A stretch of 64,000 nucleotides of DNA, taken from Polaromonas jejuensis NBRC 106434. GTDB lineage: Bacteria > Pseudomonadota > Gammaproteobacteria > Burkholderiales > Burkholderiaceae_C. A program made the translations under genes and the position numbers. Shown one piece after another: positions 8,749 to 18,157 of the stretch. Numbering within the stretch: position 1 is the stretch's first letter; each line of letters begins with the position of its first letter. A model generated the notes under the pieces. The model was not told where the DNA came from. It did not search any database and saw nothing but the letters and a program-made list of their open reading frames with translations. The stretch covers positions 1 through 64,000 of the forward strand of contig NZ_BCYO01000019.1 of NCBI RefSeq assembly GCF_001598235.1, in the 5' to 3' direction.

Positions 8749-8781
8749 GCGCTGAATTGTCATTCAACGCAGGAAACCTGC
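8749..8781. promoter_or_regulatory. Two abutting inverted repeats between hppD and the Lrp gene
   Basis: GCGCTGAAT (8749-8757), a 4-nt spacer and ATTCAACGC (8762-8770) form an inverted repeat with one mismatch. A second perfect one, GCAGG-aaa-CCTGC, follows at 8769-8781 and ends 11 bp before the regulator's ATG. The position suits operator sites for the Lrp/AsnC protein acting on itself and on hppD; this is inference. Confidence 0.4.
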
Positions 8782-8792
8782 AAAATATAAAA

Positions 8793-9266
8793 ATGGAAAC
8801 ACTTGACAAGCTAGACCGGCAGATTTTGCGCAGTCTGCAGGCCGATGGCCGCGCCACCTACGACCAATTGGCCGAGCAGGTCGGCCTGTCGCCCAGCGCC
8901 GTGCTGCGCCGCGTCAAGCGCCTGGAGGAAAGCGGCGTGATCGACCGCTATGTGGCGCTGGTCCGGCCCGAAGCGGTCGGGCTGGGGCTGACGGCCTACC
9001 TCAATGTGCGCCTGGAAAAGCACACCGAAAGCCACAAACGCAATCCCATGGACCTGTTTCGTGCCAGCGTGCAGACCTGGCCCGAGGTGGTGGAATGCGC
9101 GGCCCTGACCGGTGAAATGGACTATTTGCTGCGCGTGGTGGTGCAGGACATGGCGCATTACAGCCGTTTCATCATGGACACCCTGCTCAAGCACCCCAGC
9201 GTGCAGGACTGCAAGACCAGTTTTGTGCTGGACCGGGTCAAGGCGACCACGGCCGTGCCCCTGTAG
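8793..9266 (+). CDS. Lrp/AsnC-family transcriptional regulator
   Basis: A 157-residue Lrp/AsnC protein. The N-terminal winged helix-turn-helix begins LDKLDRQILRSLQADGR and contains LAEQVGLSPSAVLRRVKRLEESGVI; the C-terminal RAM (ligand-binding) domain includes CAALTGEMDYLLRVVV. Such proteins form dimers to octamers that bind amino acids. It is divergent from hppD-phhA, so control of tyrosine/phenylalanine catabolism is the natural expectation. The ATG at 8793 is preferred because the domain starts there; a TTG at 8757 would add 12 residues but lies within the inverted repeat and lacks a ribosome-binding site. No strong Shine-Dalgarno sequence precedes either start. Confidence 0.92.
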   Translation: METLDKLDRQILRSLQADGRATYDQLAEQVGLSPSAVLRRVKRLEESGVIDRYVALVRPEAVGLGLTAYLNVRLEKHTESHKRNPMDLFRASVQTWPEVVECAALTGEMDYLLRVVVQDMAHYSRFIMDTLLKHPSVQDCKTSFVLDRVKATTAVPL

Positions 9267-9384
9267 GCCCTGCCGGCCCTGAAAAGCCCGGCCCAAATAC
9301 CCGGACCAGGACCAGGCGGCAGTGGTTTAATTCGCAGGGGTTCGTGCAGCGGCCGGCACCGGATGCTGCGGCGCCCTGGTCATT

Positions 9385-9465
9385 CGCTGCTTGAGGCTGG
9401 AGTTGCTACTGTTTTGATAGCCTCTGGCGCCCTATCCTGCTGGGCTCAGGGCTGATTTGACTGCA
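9385..9465. repeat. Family A dispersed repeat in an intergenic gap
   Basis: GCTA (9405-9408), a 9-nt spacer ending in TTTTGA, and TAGC (9418-9421) sit beside a GGCGCC box, in the opposite orientation to the copy at 4932. It occupies the middle of the 282-bp gap between the Lrp and GNAT genes; I see no gene in that gap. Confidence 0.5.
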
Positions 9466-9548
9466 ATCTGGAAAGTTGGGGCATTGCAAAGATCCCGGAT
9501 AAAGGCCCTAGAGTTTCTTGCCTAGGGGAAAACCCTTATATTTACGCC

Positions 9549-10277
9549 ATGGTTTCACCCGGCACCCTTTTAAAAGCATCCCTGGAGGCGAGCAAAGGCT
9601 TCTTTCGCCCGCCCGAGGAGGAGCACCCGCCGGCCGCACCGCTCGCCAGGCCGGTCATGGTGCCGATTCGCTCCATGGGGCCCAGCCACGCCGAGCGCAT
9701 CACCAGGCACCTGCTGGCGCTGAGCGAACATGACCGCTATCTGCGCTTTGGCTACATGGCCAACGACGAGCAGATTCAACGCTATGTGAACGGGCTCAAT
9801 TTTGAGCGCGACGAGATTTTCGGCATCTACAACCGCCAGCTGCAGCTGATCGCCATGGCGCACCTGGCCTTCTCGACCGACCCGGAGCTCAAGAGCTGCG
9901 CCGAGTTTGGCGTTTCCGTGCTGGCCCAGGCGCGGGGCCGCGGCTATGGCGCGCGCCTGTTTGAGCGCGCCGTGATGCATGCCCGCAACGAGGGCGTCGG
10001 CATGATGTTCATCCATGCGCTGAGCGAAAACACCGCCATGCTCAACATCGCCCGCAAGGCCGGCGCCACGATAGCGCGCGATGGCTCCGAGAGCGAGGCC
10101 TACCTCAAGCTGCCACCGGCCGACCTGGATTCGCGCGTGACCGAAATGGTCGAAGAGCAGATCGCCCAGACGGATTACCGTCTCAAGGTCCAGGCCAAGC
10201 AGTTCTGGGACCTGCTGGCCATGGTGCAGGAAGTGCGGCGCGGCGTGCGCGATGGGCTTGACCGCATGCGGACGTAG
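9549..10277 (+). CDS. GNAT-family N-acetyltransferase
   Basis: A 242-residue protein with one GNAT fold. The acyl-CoA pyrophosphate loop is ARGRGYGARLFERAV (near residues 131-145), preceded by the beta-strand segment CAEFGVSVLA. The HALSENTAMLNIARKAG segment is the usual C-terminal GNAT helix-strand. The first 40 residues are Pro-rich and probably disordered, and the last 50 form a charged helical tail. The acceptor (protein, amino acid or small molecule) cannot be told. Homologues next to corC/lnt are common in Comamonadaceae to my knowledge, but I know of no functional link. The gene is followed by a 176-bp gap before corC. Confidence 0.85.
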   Translation: MVSPGTLLKASLEASKGFFRPPEEEHPPAAPLARPVMVPIRSMGPSHAERITRHLLALSEHDRYLRFGYMANDEQIQRYVNGLNFERDEIFGIYNRQLQLIAMAHLAFSTDPELKSCAEFGVSVLAQARGRGYGARLFERAVMHARNEGVGMMFIHALSENTAMLNIARKAGATIARDGSESEAYLKLPPADLDSRVTEMVEEQIAQTDYRLKVQAKQFWDLLAMVQEVRRGVRDGLDRMRT

Positions 10278-10453
10278 GGGGGCGGTGGTCCCCCGGTTTG
10301 CTCACGGCGCCCGGCGCCCGCTCGCCGGGTCATGAAATTGCCGGGTGCGGCCAGGCGCTGCCTTCGTCGGGGGCCTCGCCGCTGATCGGCGGCATCGCGC
10401 CATCAAAAATTTCAGCTATCCTAGGCAGCTTCTCAACTACCGACCGCCCTCAC

Positions 10454-11320
10454 GTGTCCGACGTCCCCCCCAGTCGATCTTCCAAGCCGGAAGACAAACG
10501 CGGCTTTTTGCAAAAGCTCGCAGAAATGCTTCATCCCGGTCCCGACTCCCGGGACGAGTTGATCGAAACCCTGGTGGAAGCACAGGACAACGAAGTCATA
10601 GGCGCCCAGAGCCGCGAGATGCTGGAAGGCGTGATCCGCATGGCCGACATGACGGCCGGCGACGTGATGGTGGCTGCCCCGCGCATGGATGTGATCAACA
10701 TCGACGCGCCGTTTGACGAGCTGCTGCACCTGGTGATAGACACCGCCCACTCGCGCTTTCCGGTCTACGAGGGCGAGAAGGAAAACATCCTGGGCATCCT
10801 GATGGCCAAGGATTTGCTCAAGCTGCAGCGCGCACCCGAGCTCAACATCCGCGCCTTGCTGCGTCCCGCGACCTTCGTGCCCGAGAGCAAGGGGCTGAAC
10901 GACCTGCTGCGTGAATTTCGCGACAACCACAACCACCTGGCCATCGTCATCGACGAGTTTGGCCGTGTGGCTGGCCTGATCACCATTGAAGACGTGCTCG
11001 AGCAGATCGTCGGCGAAATCGAGGACGAGTTCGACATCGAGGAAGACGAGGGCGATATCTTCGGCCTGGCCGACCACACTTACCGGGTCAGCGGCGACAC
11101 CTCGATTGAGCGGGTCAACGAGGCCTTTGGCGTGACCATGCCCGAAACCGATTTCGACACCATAGGCGGCCTGGTCGCCCACGAAATGGGCCATGTGCCC
11201 AAGCGCGGTGAGCATTACGCGCTGGCTGGCCTGCAGTTCACGGTGCTGCACACCAAGGGCGGTGCCGTGCGCTGGTTCAAGGTCTCGCCGGTTGCCGTTC
11301 CCGCCCCCGAAGCATTCTGA
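10454..11320 (+). CDS. corC: CorC/HlyC-family CBS-domain protein
   Basis: A 288-residue cytoplasmic protein with two CBS motifs (about residues 65-185: MVAAPRMDVINIDAPFDEL, then LAIVIDEFGRVAGLITIED) and a C-terminal CorC_HlyC domain (about 205-282). The family is linked to magnesium/cobalt efflux and, in this gene order, sits just upstream of lnt (as ybeX-lnt in E. coli). The GTG at 10454 gives the usual family length and begins VSDVPPSRSSKPEDK; an ORF extension upstream is Pro/Gly-rich and unlike the family. lnt starts 12 bp after the stop, so the two form an operon. Its precise biochemical role is uncertain even in model bacteria; an envelope or ribosome-related role has also been proposed. 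Confidence 0.9.
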   Translation: MSDVPPSRSSKPEDKRGFLQKLAEMLHPGPDSRDELIETLVEAQDNEVIGAQSREMLEGVIRMADMTAGDVMVAAPRMDVINIDAPFDELLHLVIDTAHSRFPVYEGEKENILGILMAKDLLKLQRAPELNIRALLRPATFVPESKGLNDLLREFRDNHNHLAIVIDEFGRVAGLITIEDVLEQIVGEIEDEFDIEEDEGDIFGLADHTYRVSGDTSIERVNEAFGVTMPETDFDTIGGLVAHEMGHVPKRGEHYALAGLQFTVLHTKGGAVRWFKVSPVAVPAPEAF

Positions 11321-11331
11321 AAGGCCGGCAG

Positions 11332-12960
11332 ATGGCACGAGGCACGATCCACAGCATGATGTCTTTGGCCACCCTGCCGGCCCTGCTCCAGCGTACCGGC
11401 TATTCGCCGCGCAATCGCCTGTCACTGCTTCAGATTGCTATTGTTTTGATAGCTGGCGGCGCGCACGCTGCCAGCATGGCATGGCCTTTTGCCTTTGGTT
11501 TGACGCAAGGTGCGCCGGTCTGGTGGCTGCAGCTGCTGTCGCTGACCTTGCTGGCGGGCCATCTGGACGGCTGCCGCTCGTGGAAGCGCGCTGCCTGGCT
11601 GGGCGGCCTGTTTGCCACGGCCATGCTGTGCGCCACCTTCTGGTGGCTGTTTATTTCCATGCATGTGTACGGCGGCCTGGCCGCGCCGCTCGCCGCGCTG
11701 GCGATTGTGCTGCTCGCGGCTTTTTTGGGTCTGTACTACGCGGCCGCCGGGGCCTTGTTTGTCGCGCTGGCCCCGGCCCGGCGGGTACCGCGCGCACTGG
11801 TTTTTGCCGCGTTCTGGTTGCTGGCCGAGCTGGCCCGGGTCAAATTCTTCACCGGTTTCCCCTGGGGGGAGGGCGGCTACGCCCATGTGGACGGCTGGGC
11901 CAGGCCGCTGGCGGCCTGGGTGGGCGTGCATGGCCTGAGTTTTCTGGCGGCGCTGGTGGCGGCGTGGCTGGCCATGTCCCTGCGCGCCTCCAGCACGCGC
12001 TGGCTGGCGGGGCTGGGCATGGTGGTGCTGAGTGTTGCCGTGGCCGGGCTGCCGGTGCACAGCACCGTTCAGCCCGAAGCCGGTGCAGCGCCGGCTGCGG
12101 CGCTTGCGGTGACCTTGCTGCAAGGCAATATTCCCCAAAACGAAAAATTCCAGAGCGGCACCGGCATCGCCACCGCGCTGCAGTGGTACGGCGAGCAATT
12201 GCGCGATGCCCAAACCCCGCTGGTGGTGGCGCCCGAGACCGCCATTCCCCTGCTGCCGCAGGAACTGCCTGAGGGCTATTGGCGGGCGCTGCAGTCGCGC
12301 TTTGCCACCGGCAAGCAGGCTGCGCTGATCGGCCTGCCGCTGGGCAGCCATGGGCAGGGCTACACCAATTCGGTGGTCGGCCTGGCGCCCGGCCAGAGCG
12401 CGCCCTACCAGTACGACAAGCACCACCTGGTGCCCTTTGGCGAGTTCATTCCGCCCGGTTTCCGCTGGTTTATCGACATGATGCGCATCCCTTTGGGCGA
12501 CTTCAACCGCGGCGCGGTCGGCCAGGCCTCGTTCGACTGGATGGGCCAGCGGCTGGCGCCCAACATCTGCTATGAAGACCTGTTTGGCGAAGAGTTGGGC
12601 GCGCGTTTTGTCGACCCGGCGCTGGCGCCCACGGTGTTTGTCAACGTCAGCAATATTGCCTGGTTTGGCAACACCGTGGCGATTGACCAGCACCTGCAGA
12701 TCTCGCGCATGCGGGCGCTGGAATTCAACCGGCCCATGATCCGGGCCACCAACACCGGCGCCACCGTCATCATCGACCATCGCGGCGAGGTCACGCATGC
12801 CCTGGAGCGCCACACGCGCGGCGTGCTGGTTGGTCAGGTGCAGGGCCGCAGCGGCATCACGCCCTACGCCTGGTGGGTGTCGCGTTATGGCCTGTGGCCC
12901 TGGTGGGGGCTGGGCCTGGCGGTGGCGGGGCTGGCGCTGCTGTTGCGCCGCCGCCGCTGA
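11332..12960 (+). CDS. lnt: Apolipoprotein N-acyltransferase
   Basis: Adds the third acyl chain to the N-terminal Cys of lipoproteins, using phospholipid, at the periplasmic face of the inner membrane. The 542-residue protein has about six N-terminal membrane segments, a periplasmic nitrilase-like domain (about 255-515) and a last C-terminal segment. The catalytic triad is readable: Glu302 in VAPETAIP, Lys363 in DKHHLVPFGEF and Cys413 in NICYEDLFG. GFPWGEGGYA before the domain is also typical. Residues 36-41, in the first membrane segment, are encoded by a copy of a dispersed repeat hairpin. The gene is 12 bp downstream of corC. The start could be some codons later (MMSLA), as nothing upstream is decisive. 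Confidence 0.96.
   Translation: MARGTIHSMMSLATLPALLQRTGYSPRNRLSLLQIAIVLIAGGAHAASMAWPFAFGLTQGAPVWWLQLLSLTLLAGHLDGCRSWKRAAWLGGLFATAMLCATFWWLFISMHVYGGLAAPLAALAIVLLAAFLGLYYAAAGALFVALAPARRVPRALVFAAFWLLAELARVKFFTGFPWGEGGYAHVDGWARPLAAWVGVHGLSFLAALVAAWLAMSLRASSTRWLAGLGMVVLSVAVAGLPVHSTVQPEAGAAPAAALAVTLLQGNIPQNEKFQSGTGIATALQWYGEQLRDAQTPLVVAPETAIPLLPQELPEGYWRALQSRFATGKQAALIGLPLGSHGQGYTNSVVGLAPGQSAPYQYDKHHLVPFGEFIPPGFRWFIDMMRIPLGDFNRGAVGQASFDWMGQRLAPNICYEDLFGEELGARFVDPALAPTVFVNVSNIAWFGNTVAIDQHLQISRMRALEFNRPMIRATNTGATVIIDHRGEVTHALERHTRGVLVGQVQGRSGITPYAWWVSRYGLWPWWGLGLAVAGLALLLRRRR
11426..11462 (+). repeat. Family A repeat within the first membrane segment of lnt
   Basis: GCTAT (11437-11441), a 7-nt T-rich spacer and ATAGC (11449-11453) form a perfect hairpin followed by a GGCGGCGCGC box, the same arrangement as the intergenic copy near 9405. 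Read in frame it gives Ile-Ala-Ile-Val-Leu-Ile, which is compatible with a membrane helix. Confidence 0.5.
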
Positions 12961-12984
12961 CGTCGCCCCCCGGCGTCCGGCTGT

Positions 12985-13956
12985 TCAGTGGCCGGGCGTC
13001 ATCACCGTACGCAGCAAGTCCGGCAGCATGCCCAGCATGCGCAAGGCATCCTGGCCCGGCGGTGTGCTGGCGGCAAAGTACATCTGCAGGGAAATGGGGG
13101 CGAAGTCATGCAGGGGCACGGCCGTGAGGGAGGCCGGGTCAAGATTGCGGGCCGTGAGGAAATCAACCACGGTCCAGCCCAGGCCGCGCTTGACCAGCTC
13201 GAGCGCCAGCCGTGAGGTATGCACCTGCAGGTTGGCCGGGGCGGTGAGGCCCAGTTGCCGGGCCAGTTCATCGATCGACTGGCACATAGGATCTTCGCCG
13301 ACCAGCCGGACCAGCGGCATGCCGGAGAGAAAGGTCATGGGGTTCTGGCGCCGCGCGCGGACGGCACGCTGCCAGATCTCGCGCGTGACGGCCAGGTAAA
13401 GCGGCCCGCTCACCAGCATGGTGCTGGTGAGCAGCGGGTGTGGATGCGGGTAAAAGCCCAAAGCGAAATCCACGCTGCGTGTCAGCAAGGCCTGCACCAT
13501 CTGGTCCTGGTGCAGGGTGCGCACCTCCAGCCTGACACGGGGATGGCGCGCCAGGTGCTTCTCCAGCACCAGCGGCAAAAATTCATGGCTGATGGAGGGA
13601 ATCGCCGCCAGCCGCACCTGGCCGTCACCCGCCTGGCGCAGGTTGAGGGCAATGCGTTTGAACTCGTCCAGCTTGCGATGGATCAGCGTGGATTCTTCAA
13701 ACAGCACCCGGGCTTCGGGCGTGGGCGCCAGCGTGCCCTTGGCGCGGGTAAACAGCTTGTAGCCCAGTTGCAGTTCGGTGTGCGCCACGGTTTTGCTGAC
13801 GGCCGAGGGCGTGATGCAGATCAGACGTGCGGCAGCGCTCATGTTGCCGGTCTGCATGATGGCCTGAAAGACTTCGAGTTGCCTGAGGTTCATGTTGCTG
13901 CCAGGTCCCCGGCCGGGCAGGGAAGCGCGCCGCCGGAGGGTGTGAGTTTCATTCAT
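12985..13956 (-). CDS. LysR-family transcriptional regulator
   Basis: A LysR-type regulator of about 323 residues. The N-terminal helix-turn-helix is LRQLEVFQAIMQTGNMSAAARL...PSAVSKTVAHTE, and a periplasmic-binding-protein-like effector domain fills the rest (starting QVRLAAIPSISHEFLP). It is transcribed away from the asparaginase gene, with about 160 bp between them, so asparagine utilisation is the likely target; asparagine, aspartate or a breakdown product may be the ligand (inference). Start choice is uncertain: MNETH at 13956 follows GAGGGG at short spacing, while a start at 13893 (MNLRQLEV) would give the canonical LysR N-terminus. It ends 24 bp from the convergent lnt stop. Confidence 0.9.
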   Translation of the reverse strand: MNETHTLRRRASLPGRGPGSNMNLRQLEVFQAIMQTGNMSAAARLICITPSAVSKTVAHTELQLGYKLFTRAKGTLAPTPEARVLFEESTLIHRKLDEFKRIALNLRQAGDGQVRLAAIPSISHEFLPLVLEKHLARHPRVRLEVRTLHQDQMVQALLTRSVDFALGFYPHPHPLLTSTMLVSGPLYLAVTREIWQRAVRARRQNPMTFLSGMPLVRLVGEDPMCQSIDELARQLGLTAPANLQVHTSRLALELVKRGLGWTVVDFLTARNLDPASLTAVPLHDFAPISLQMYFAASTPPGQDALRMLGMLPDLLRTVMTPGH

Positions 13957-14043
13957 ACCCCTCGTTGCATTATGCATCGCCATGCGCTGGCGGCGTGGCT
14001 ACGATGAGCCACCTTCGGCCTGCGGGCCCCCGGTAAATCGTGA

Positions 14044-15186
<1,143 letters not shown>

Positions 15187-15204
15187 GCTTTTTATCTGCC
15201 ATAA

Positions 15205-15243
15205 AAACACGGGCGATGCCGCCGGCCGGCATCGCCCGTGTTT
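15205..15243. terminator. Bidirectional Rho-independent terminator
   Basis: A perfect 16-bp stem (15205-15220 with 15228-15243) around a 7-nt GC loop. On the plus strand it ends in TTTCGTTTT; on the minus strand the stem is followed by five T. It serves the asparaginase gene and the convergent SDR gene. Confidence 0.85.
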
Positions 15244-15267
15244 CGTTTTGGCCGCTCAGGGCCGCGT

Positions 15268-16041
15268 TTAGAGCTGGCTCATGCCGCCATCGACAATCAG
15301 CTCGGTGCCGACGATGAATGCCGCTTCAGGTGACGACAGGTAGACCACCGCGCTGGCCACTTCGTCGGGCGTGCCGAAGCGCTTCAATGGTATTTGCGCC
15401 TGGATGCCGGCCGCCAGCGCATCGAGCTGGTCGGCAGGCACACCCAGCTTGCCGTAGAGCGGCGTTTGCACCGGGCCGGGGCTCACCACATTGACGCGTA
15501 TGCCGCGGGCCACCAGCTCGCCCGACAGCGTTTTGGCCAGCGAGATCAGCGCGGCCTTGCTGGCCGCATAGACGCTGGAGTTGGGCATGCCGATGTGGGC
15601 GTTGATGGAGCCGTTCAGGATGATCGCCGCGCCCGTGTTCAGCAGCGGCGACAGCGCCTGGATCGCGAAGAAAGCCCCCTTGACGTTGACGTTGAAGGTC
15701 TGGTCCCACAGGTCTTGGTCCACGCCCTCCAGCGGCGCGAATTTGGCGACGCCGGCATTGATGAACACCGCGTCCAGCGTGATGTCCTGGGCGCTCAGCG
15801 CGCCGGCCAGCGCTTTGGCGGAGCCGCTGTCGCCGGCATCGTTGCGCAGGGCGATGGCATGGGCGCCCAACTGCGCTTTGGCCTGGTCCAGCGTCGCCTG
15901 GTCGCGGCCGGTGATGATGACGCGGGCGCCCTGGCTGGCAAACTGCAGCGCGGTGGCCAGGCCAATGCCGCTGTTGCCGCCGGTGACGAGCACGGTTTTG
16001 TTGTCGAAGCGTTTTGCTGCCGAGGTGGTGAGTGTGGTCAT
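15268..16041 (-). CDS. SDR-family oxidoreductase
   Basis: A 257-residue classical short-chain dehydrogenase/reductase. The cofactor motif is TGGNSGIG (residues 20-27); ITGRDQ after the second strand favours NADP(H) because of the Arg; NAGV and the catalytic set with Asn, Ser (NGSINAH), and YAASK (Tyr-x-x-x-Lys) are all present. The C-terminal ending is the usual VDGGMSQL. The substrate is unknown. A LysR gene is transcribed divergently 154 bp away and probably controls it, an arrangement I know from many proteobacteria where the SDR is induced by electrophiles or xenobiotics; that role is inference only. Confidence 0.92.
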   Translation of the reverse strand: MTTLTTSAAKRFDNKTVLVTGGNSGIGLATALQFASQGARVIITGRDQATLDQAKAQLGAHAIALRNDAGDSGSAKALAGALSAQDITLDAVFINAGVAKFAPLEGVDQDLWDQTFNVNVKGAFFAIQALSPLLNTGAAIILNGSINAHIGMPNSSVYAASKAALISLAKTLSGELVARGIRVNVVSPGPVQTPLYGKLGVPADQLDALAAGIQAQIPLKRFGTPDEVASAVVYLSSPEAAFIVGTELIVDGGMSQL

Positions 16042-16166
16042 TTCAAGGTTTCCTGGTGTCGGTTGATGGAGAGGGTTTTCGGGTCGGCTGGCCTCATGTG
16101 CCCGCCGATGAAGCCAATGTACGAGCCATCTTTTGTAAGAAGAAGACCTGAAAAGTGTTTTAATCG

Positions 16167-16181
16167 TTCATCTTTTATGAA
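16167..16181. promoter_or_regulatory. Candidate LysR operator half-site pair
   Basis: A perfect small palindrome, TTCAT-N5-ATGAA, lies 14 bp before the LysR start and within the divergent SDR/LysR intergenic region. Its proximity to the ribosome-binding site (ACGAGG at 16185-16190) fits autorepression. Support is only positional. Confidence 0.3.
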
Positions 16182-16195
16182 TCAACGAGGCTGGC

Positions 16196-17164
16196 ATGGA
16201 CCGCTTGCGTGCGTTTGAGGTATTTGCCTCGGTGGTGGGCCGTGGCAGCTTTACGCGTGCCGCCGACGCGCTGGACACCTCGCCGGCCAATGTCACGCGC
16301 TATATCAATGAGCTGGAGGCCCATCTGGGCACGCGCCTGCTCAACCGCAGCTCACGCAAGCTGTCCTTGACGGAAAGCGGTGAGGCGCTGTACGAGCGCA
16401 GCAAGTCCATTCTGGAAGAGGTCGCCGACGCGGAGGCGCTGGCCTCGTCGGCCACCCTGCAGCCCCGCGGGCGTTTGCGCATCAATGCGCCCGTGAGCTT
16501 TGGCATCCGGTACCTGGCGCCGCTGTGGCCGCGCTTCATGCAAAGCTACCCGGATGTGGAGCTCGACATTGCGCTCAGCGACCGGGTGGTGGACATTGTG
16601 GAAGAGGGCTACGACCTGGCGATCCGCATCTCGCGCACGGGGCCTGTCAGCCATGCCGCGCGCAAGCTGGCCACGTCGGCCAACATCGTCTGCGCGGCGC
16701 CCACCTACCTCAAGAAGCATGGCCGGCCTGAGGTGCCGGCTGATCTCGCAGCGCACCGCTGCATTGGCTACACCTACGCGGCCACGGCCGATGAATGGCG
16801 CTTTGTGGACGGCGAAGGCCGCCCGCACGCCGTCAGGGTCAATTGCGTCATGCACGCCAACAACGGCGACACGGTGCGCGAAGCGGCTTTGGCGGGGCAG
16901 GGCATCATCTGGCAGCCGGCCTTCCTGGTCGGGAGCGATTTGCAGCAAGGGCGGCTGCTTCCCCTGCTGCCCGGCTACCGCATGCCCGACATCGACGTGC
17001 TGGCTGTTTACCCCAGCCGCCGCCACCTCAGTGCCAAAGTCAGGGTCATGGTGGATTTCCTGGTTGAGGCTTTCAAGGCTGCGCCGGCGTGGTACGTGCC
17101 ATCGGCCCCGGCATCGCCGGCCACAACGCCCGCGCGGCCTGTGCGTCATCGCCGCGTAAAATGA
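16196..17164 (+). CDS. LysR-family transcriptional regulator
   Basis: A 322-residue LysR regulator of the CrgA/DmlR-like group. The helix-turn-helix is [38 protein letters not shown]; the effector domain starts [10 protein letters not shown] and contains [10 protein letters not shown], a hallmark of that subgroup. The ATG follows ACGAGG. The last 25 residues are Ala/Pro/Arg-rich and look like a non-conserved tail. It is divergent from the SDR gene, which is its probable target. A hairpin resembling a terminator lies about 40 bp after the stop, just ahead of glyQ. Confidence 0.92.
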   Translation: MDRLRAFEVFASVVGRGSFTRAADALDTSPANVTRYINELEAHLGTRLLNRSSRKLSLTESGEALYERSKSILEEVADAEALASSATLQPRGRLRINAPVSFGIRYLAPLWPRFMQSYPDVELDIALSDRVVDIVEEGYDLAIRISRTGPVSHAARKLATSANIVCAAPTYLKKHGRPEVPADLAAHRCIGYTYAATADEWRFVDGEGRPHAVRVNCVMHANNGDTVREAALAGQGIIWQPAFLVGSDLQQGRLLPLLPGYRMPDIDVLAVYPSRRHLSAKVRVMVDFLVEAFKAAPAWYVPSAPASPATTPARPVRHRRVK

Positions 17165-17202
17165 ATGGTTTAGCGATGCCGCCGGGTGCGGCCTTGCTCC
17201 CC

Positions 17203-17229
17203 CGGCGCCGAAACAGGCGCCGCGCTTTT
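17203..17229 (+). terminator. Possible terminator between the LysR gene and glyQ
   Basis: A 7-bp stem (CGGCGCC at 17203-17209, GGCGCCG at 17216-17222) with a GAAACA loop is followed by CGCTTTTG. The T tract is short, so termination would be weak; it could equally be a leader hairpin of glyQ, whose ATG is 24 bp further on. Confidence 0.35.
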
Positions 17230-17246
17230 GCTTTCAACCCATTCCT

Positions 17247-18152
17247 ATGCTCACTTTCCAGCAAATTATCCTGAAGCTGCAGTCCTACTGGGCTGAACAA
17301 GGCTGCGCCCTTTTGCAGCCCTATGACATGGAAGTCGGCGCCGGGACGTCACATACCGCTACTTTTTTAAGAGCATTGGGGCCCGAGCCCTGGAAGGCCG
17401 CCTATGTGCAGCCTAGCCGCCGCCCGAAAGACGGCCGTTACGGCGAGAACCCGAATCGCCTGCAGCACTACTACCAGTACCAGGTCGTGCTCAAGCCGGC
17501 GCCGTCCAACATCCTCGAGCTTTACCTGGGCTCGCTCGAAGCGCTGGGCTTTGACCTGAAGAAGAATGACATCCGCTTTGTGGAGGACGACTGGGAAAAC
17601 CCCACGCTGGGCGCCTGGGGCCTGGGCTGGGAAGTCTGGCTCAACGGCATGGAAGTGACCCAGTTCACCTATTTCCAGCAGGTGGGCGGCATTGACTGCA
17701 AGCCCGCCACCGGCGAAATCACCTACGGCCTGGAGCGCCTGGCCATGTATTTGCAGGGCGTGGACAACGTCTACAACCTGACCTGGACCGAGGGCCTCAG
17801 CTACGGCGACGTCTACAAGCAGAACGAGGTCGAGCAATCCACCTACAACTTCGAGCACAGCGACGCCGACTTCCTGTTTACCGCCTTCACGGCGCACGAG
17901 AAGCAGGCCAAGCATTTGATAGAGGCGCAGCTGGCGCTGCCGGCCTACGAGCAGGTGCTCAAGGCGGCGCACAGCTTTAACCTGCTGGACGCGCGCGGCG
18001 CCATCAGCGTGACCGAGCGTGCCGCCTACATCGGCCGCATCCGCAACCTGGCGCGCGCCGTGGCGCAAAGTTATTTTGAAAGCCGTGAACGCCTGGGTTT
18101 CCCCCTGGCGCCGCGCGAATGGGTGGAACAGATGACGAAGAAGGCGGCGTGA
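17247..18152 (+). CDS. glyQ: Glycyl-tRNA synthetase, alpha subunit
   Basis: Catalytic subunit of the bacterial tetrameric (alpha2beta2) glycyl-tRNA synthetase. It has 301 residues, the usual length. It starts [20 protein letters not shown], and contains [47 protein letters not shown] and a class II motif 3-like [12 protein letters not shown], all highly conserved in GlyQ. The beta-subunit gene glyS starts 5 bp after the stop, so both are translated from one message. Nothing is odd in this subunit, in contrast to glyS. Confidence 0.98.
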   Translation: MLTFQQIILKLQSYWAEQGCALLQPYDMEVGAGTSHTATFLRALGPEPWKAAYVQPSRRPKDGRYGENPNRLQHYYQYQVVLKPAPSNILELYLGSLEALGFDLKKNDIRFVEDDWENPTLGAWGLGWEVWLNGMEVTQFTYFQQVGGIDCKPATGEITYGLERLAMYLQGVDNVYNLTWTEGLSYGDVYKQNEVEQSTYNFEHSDADFLFTAFTAHEKQAKHLIEAQLALPAYEQVLKAAHSFNLLDARGAISVTERAAYIGRIRNLARAVAQSYFESRERLGFPLAPREWVEQMTKKAA

Positions 18153-18157
18153 GCGCG

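Noticed and set aside
12961-12984. GC-rich inverted sequence between the convergent lnt and LysR genes as a terminator
   Set aside because: Pairing is imperfect and no T tract follows on either strand.
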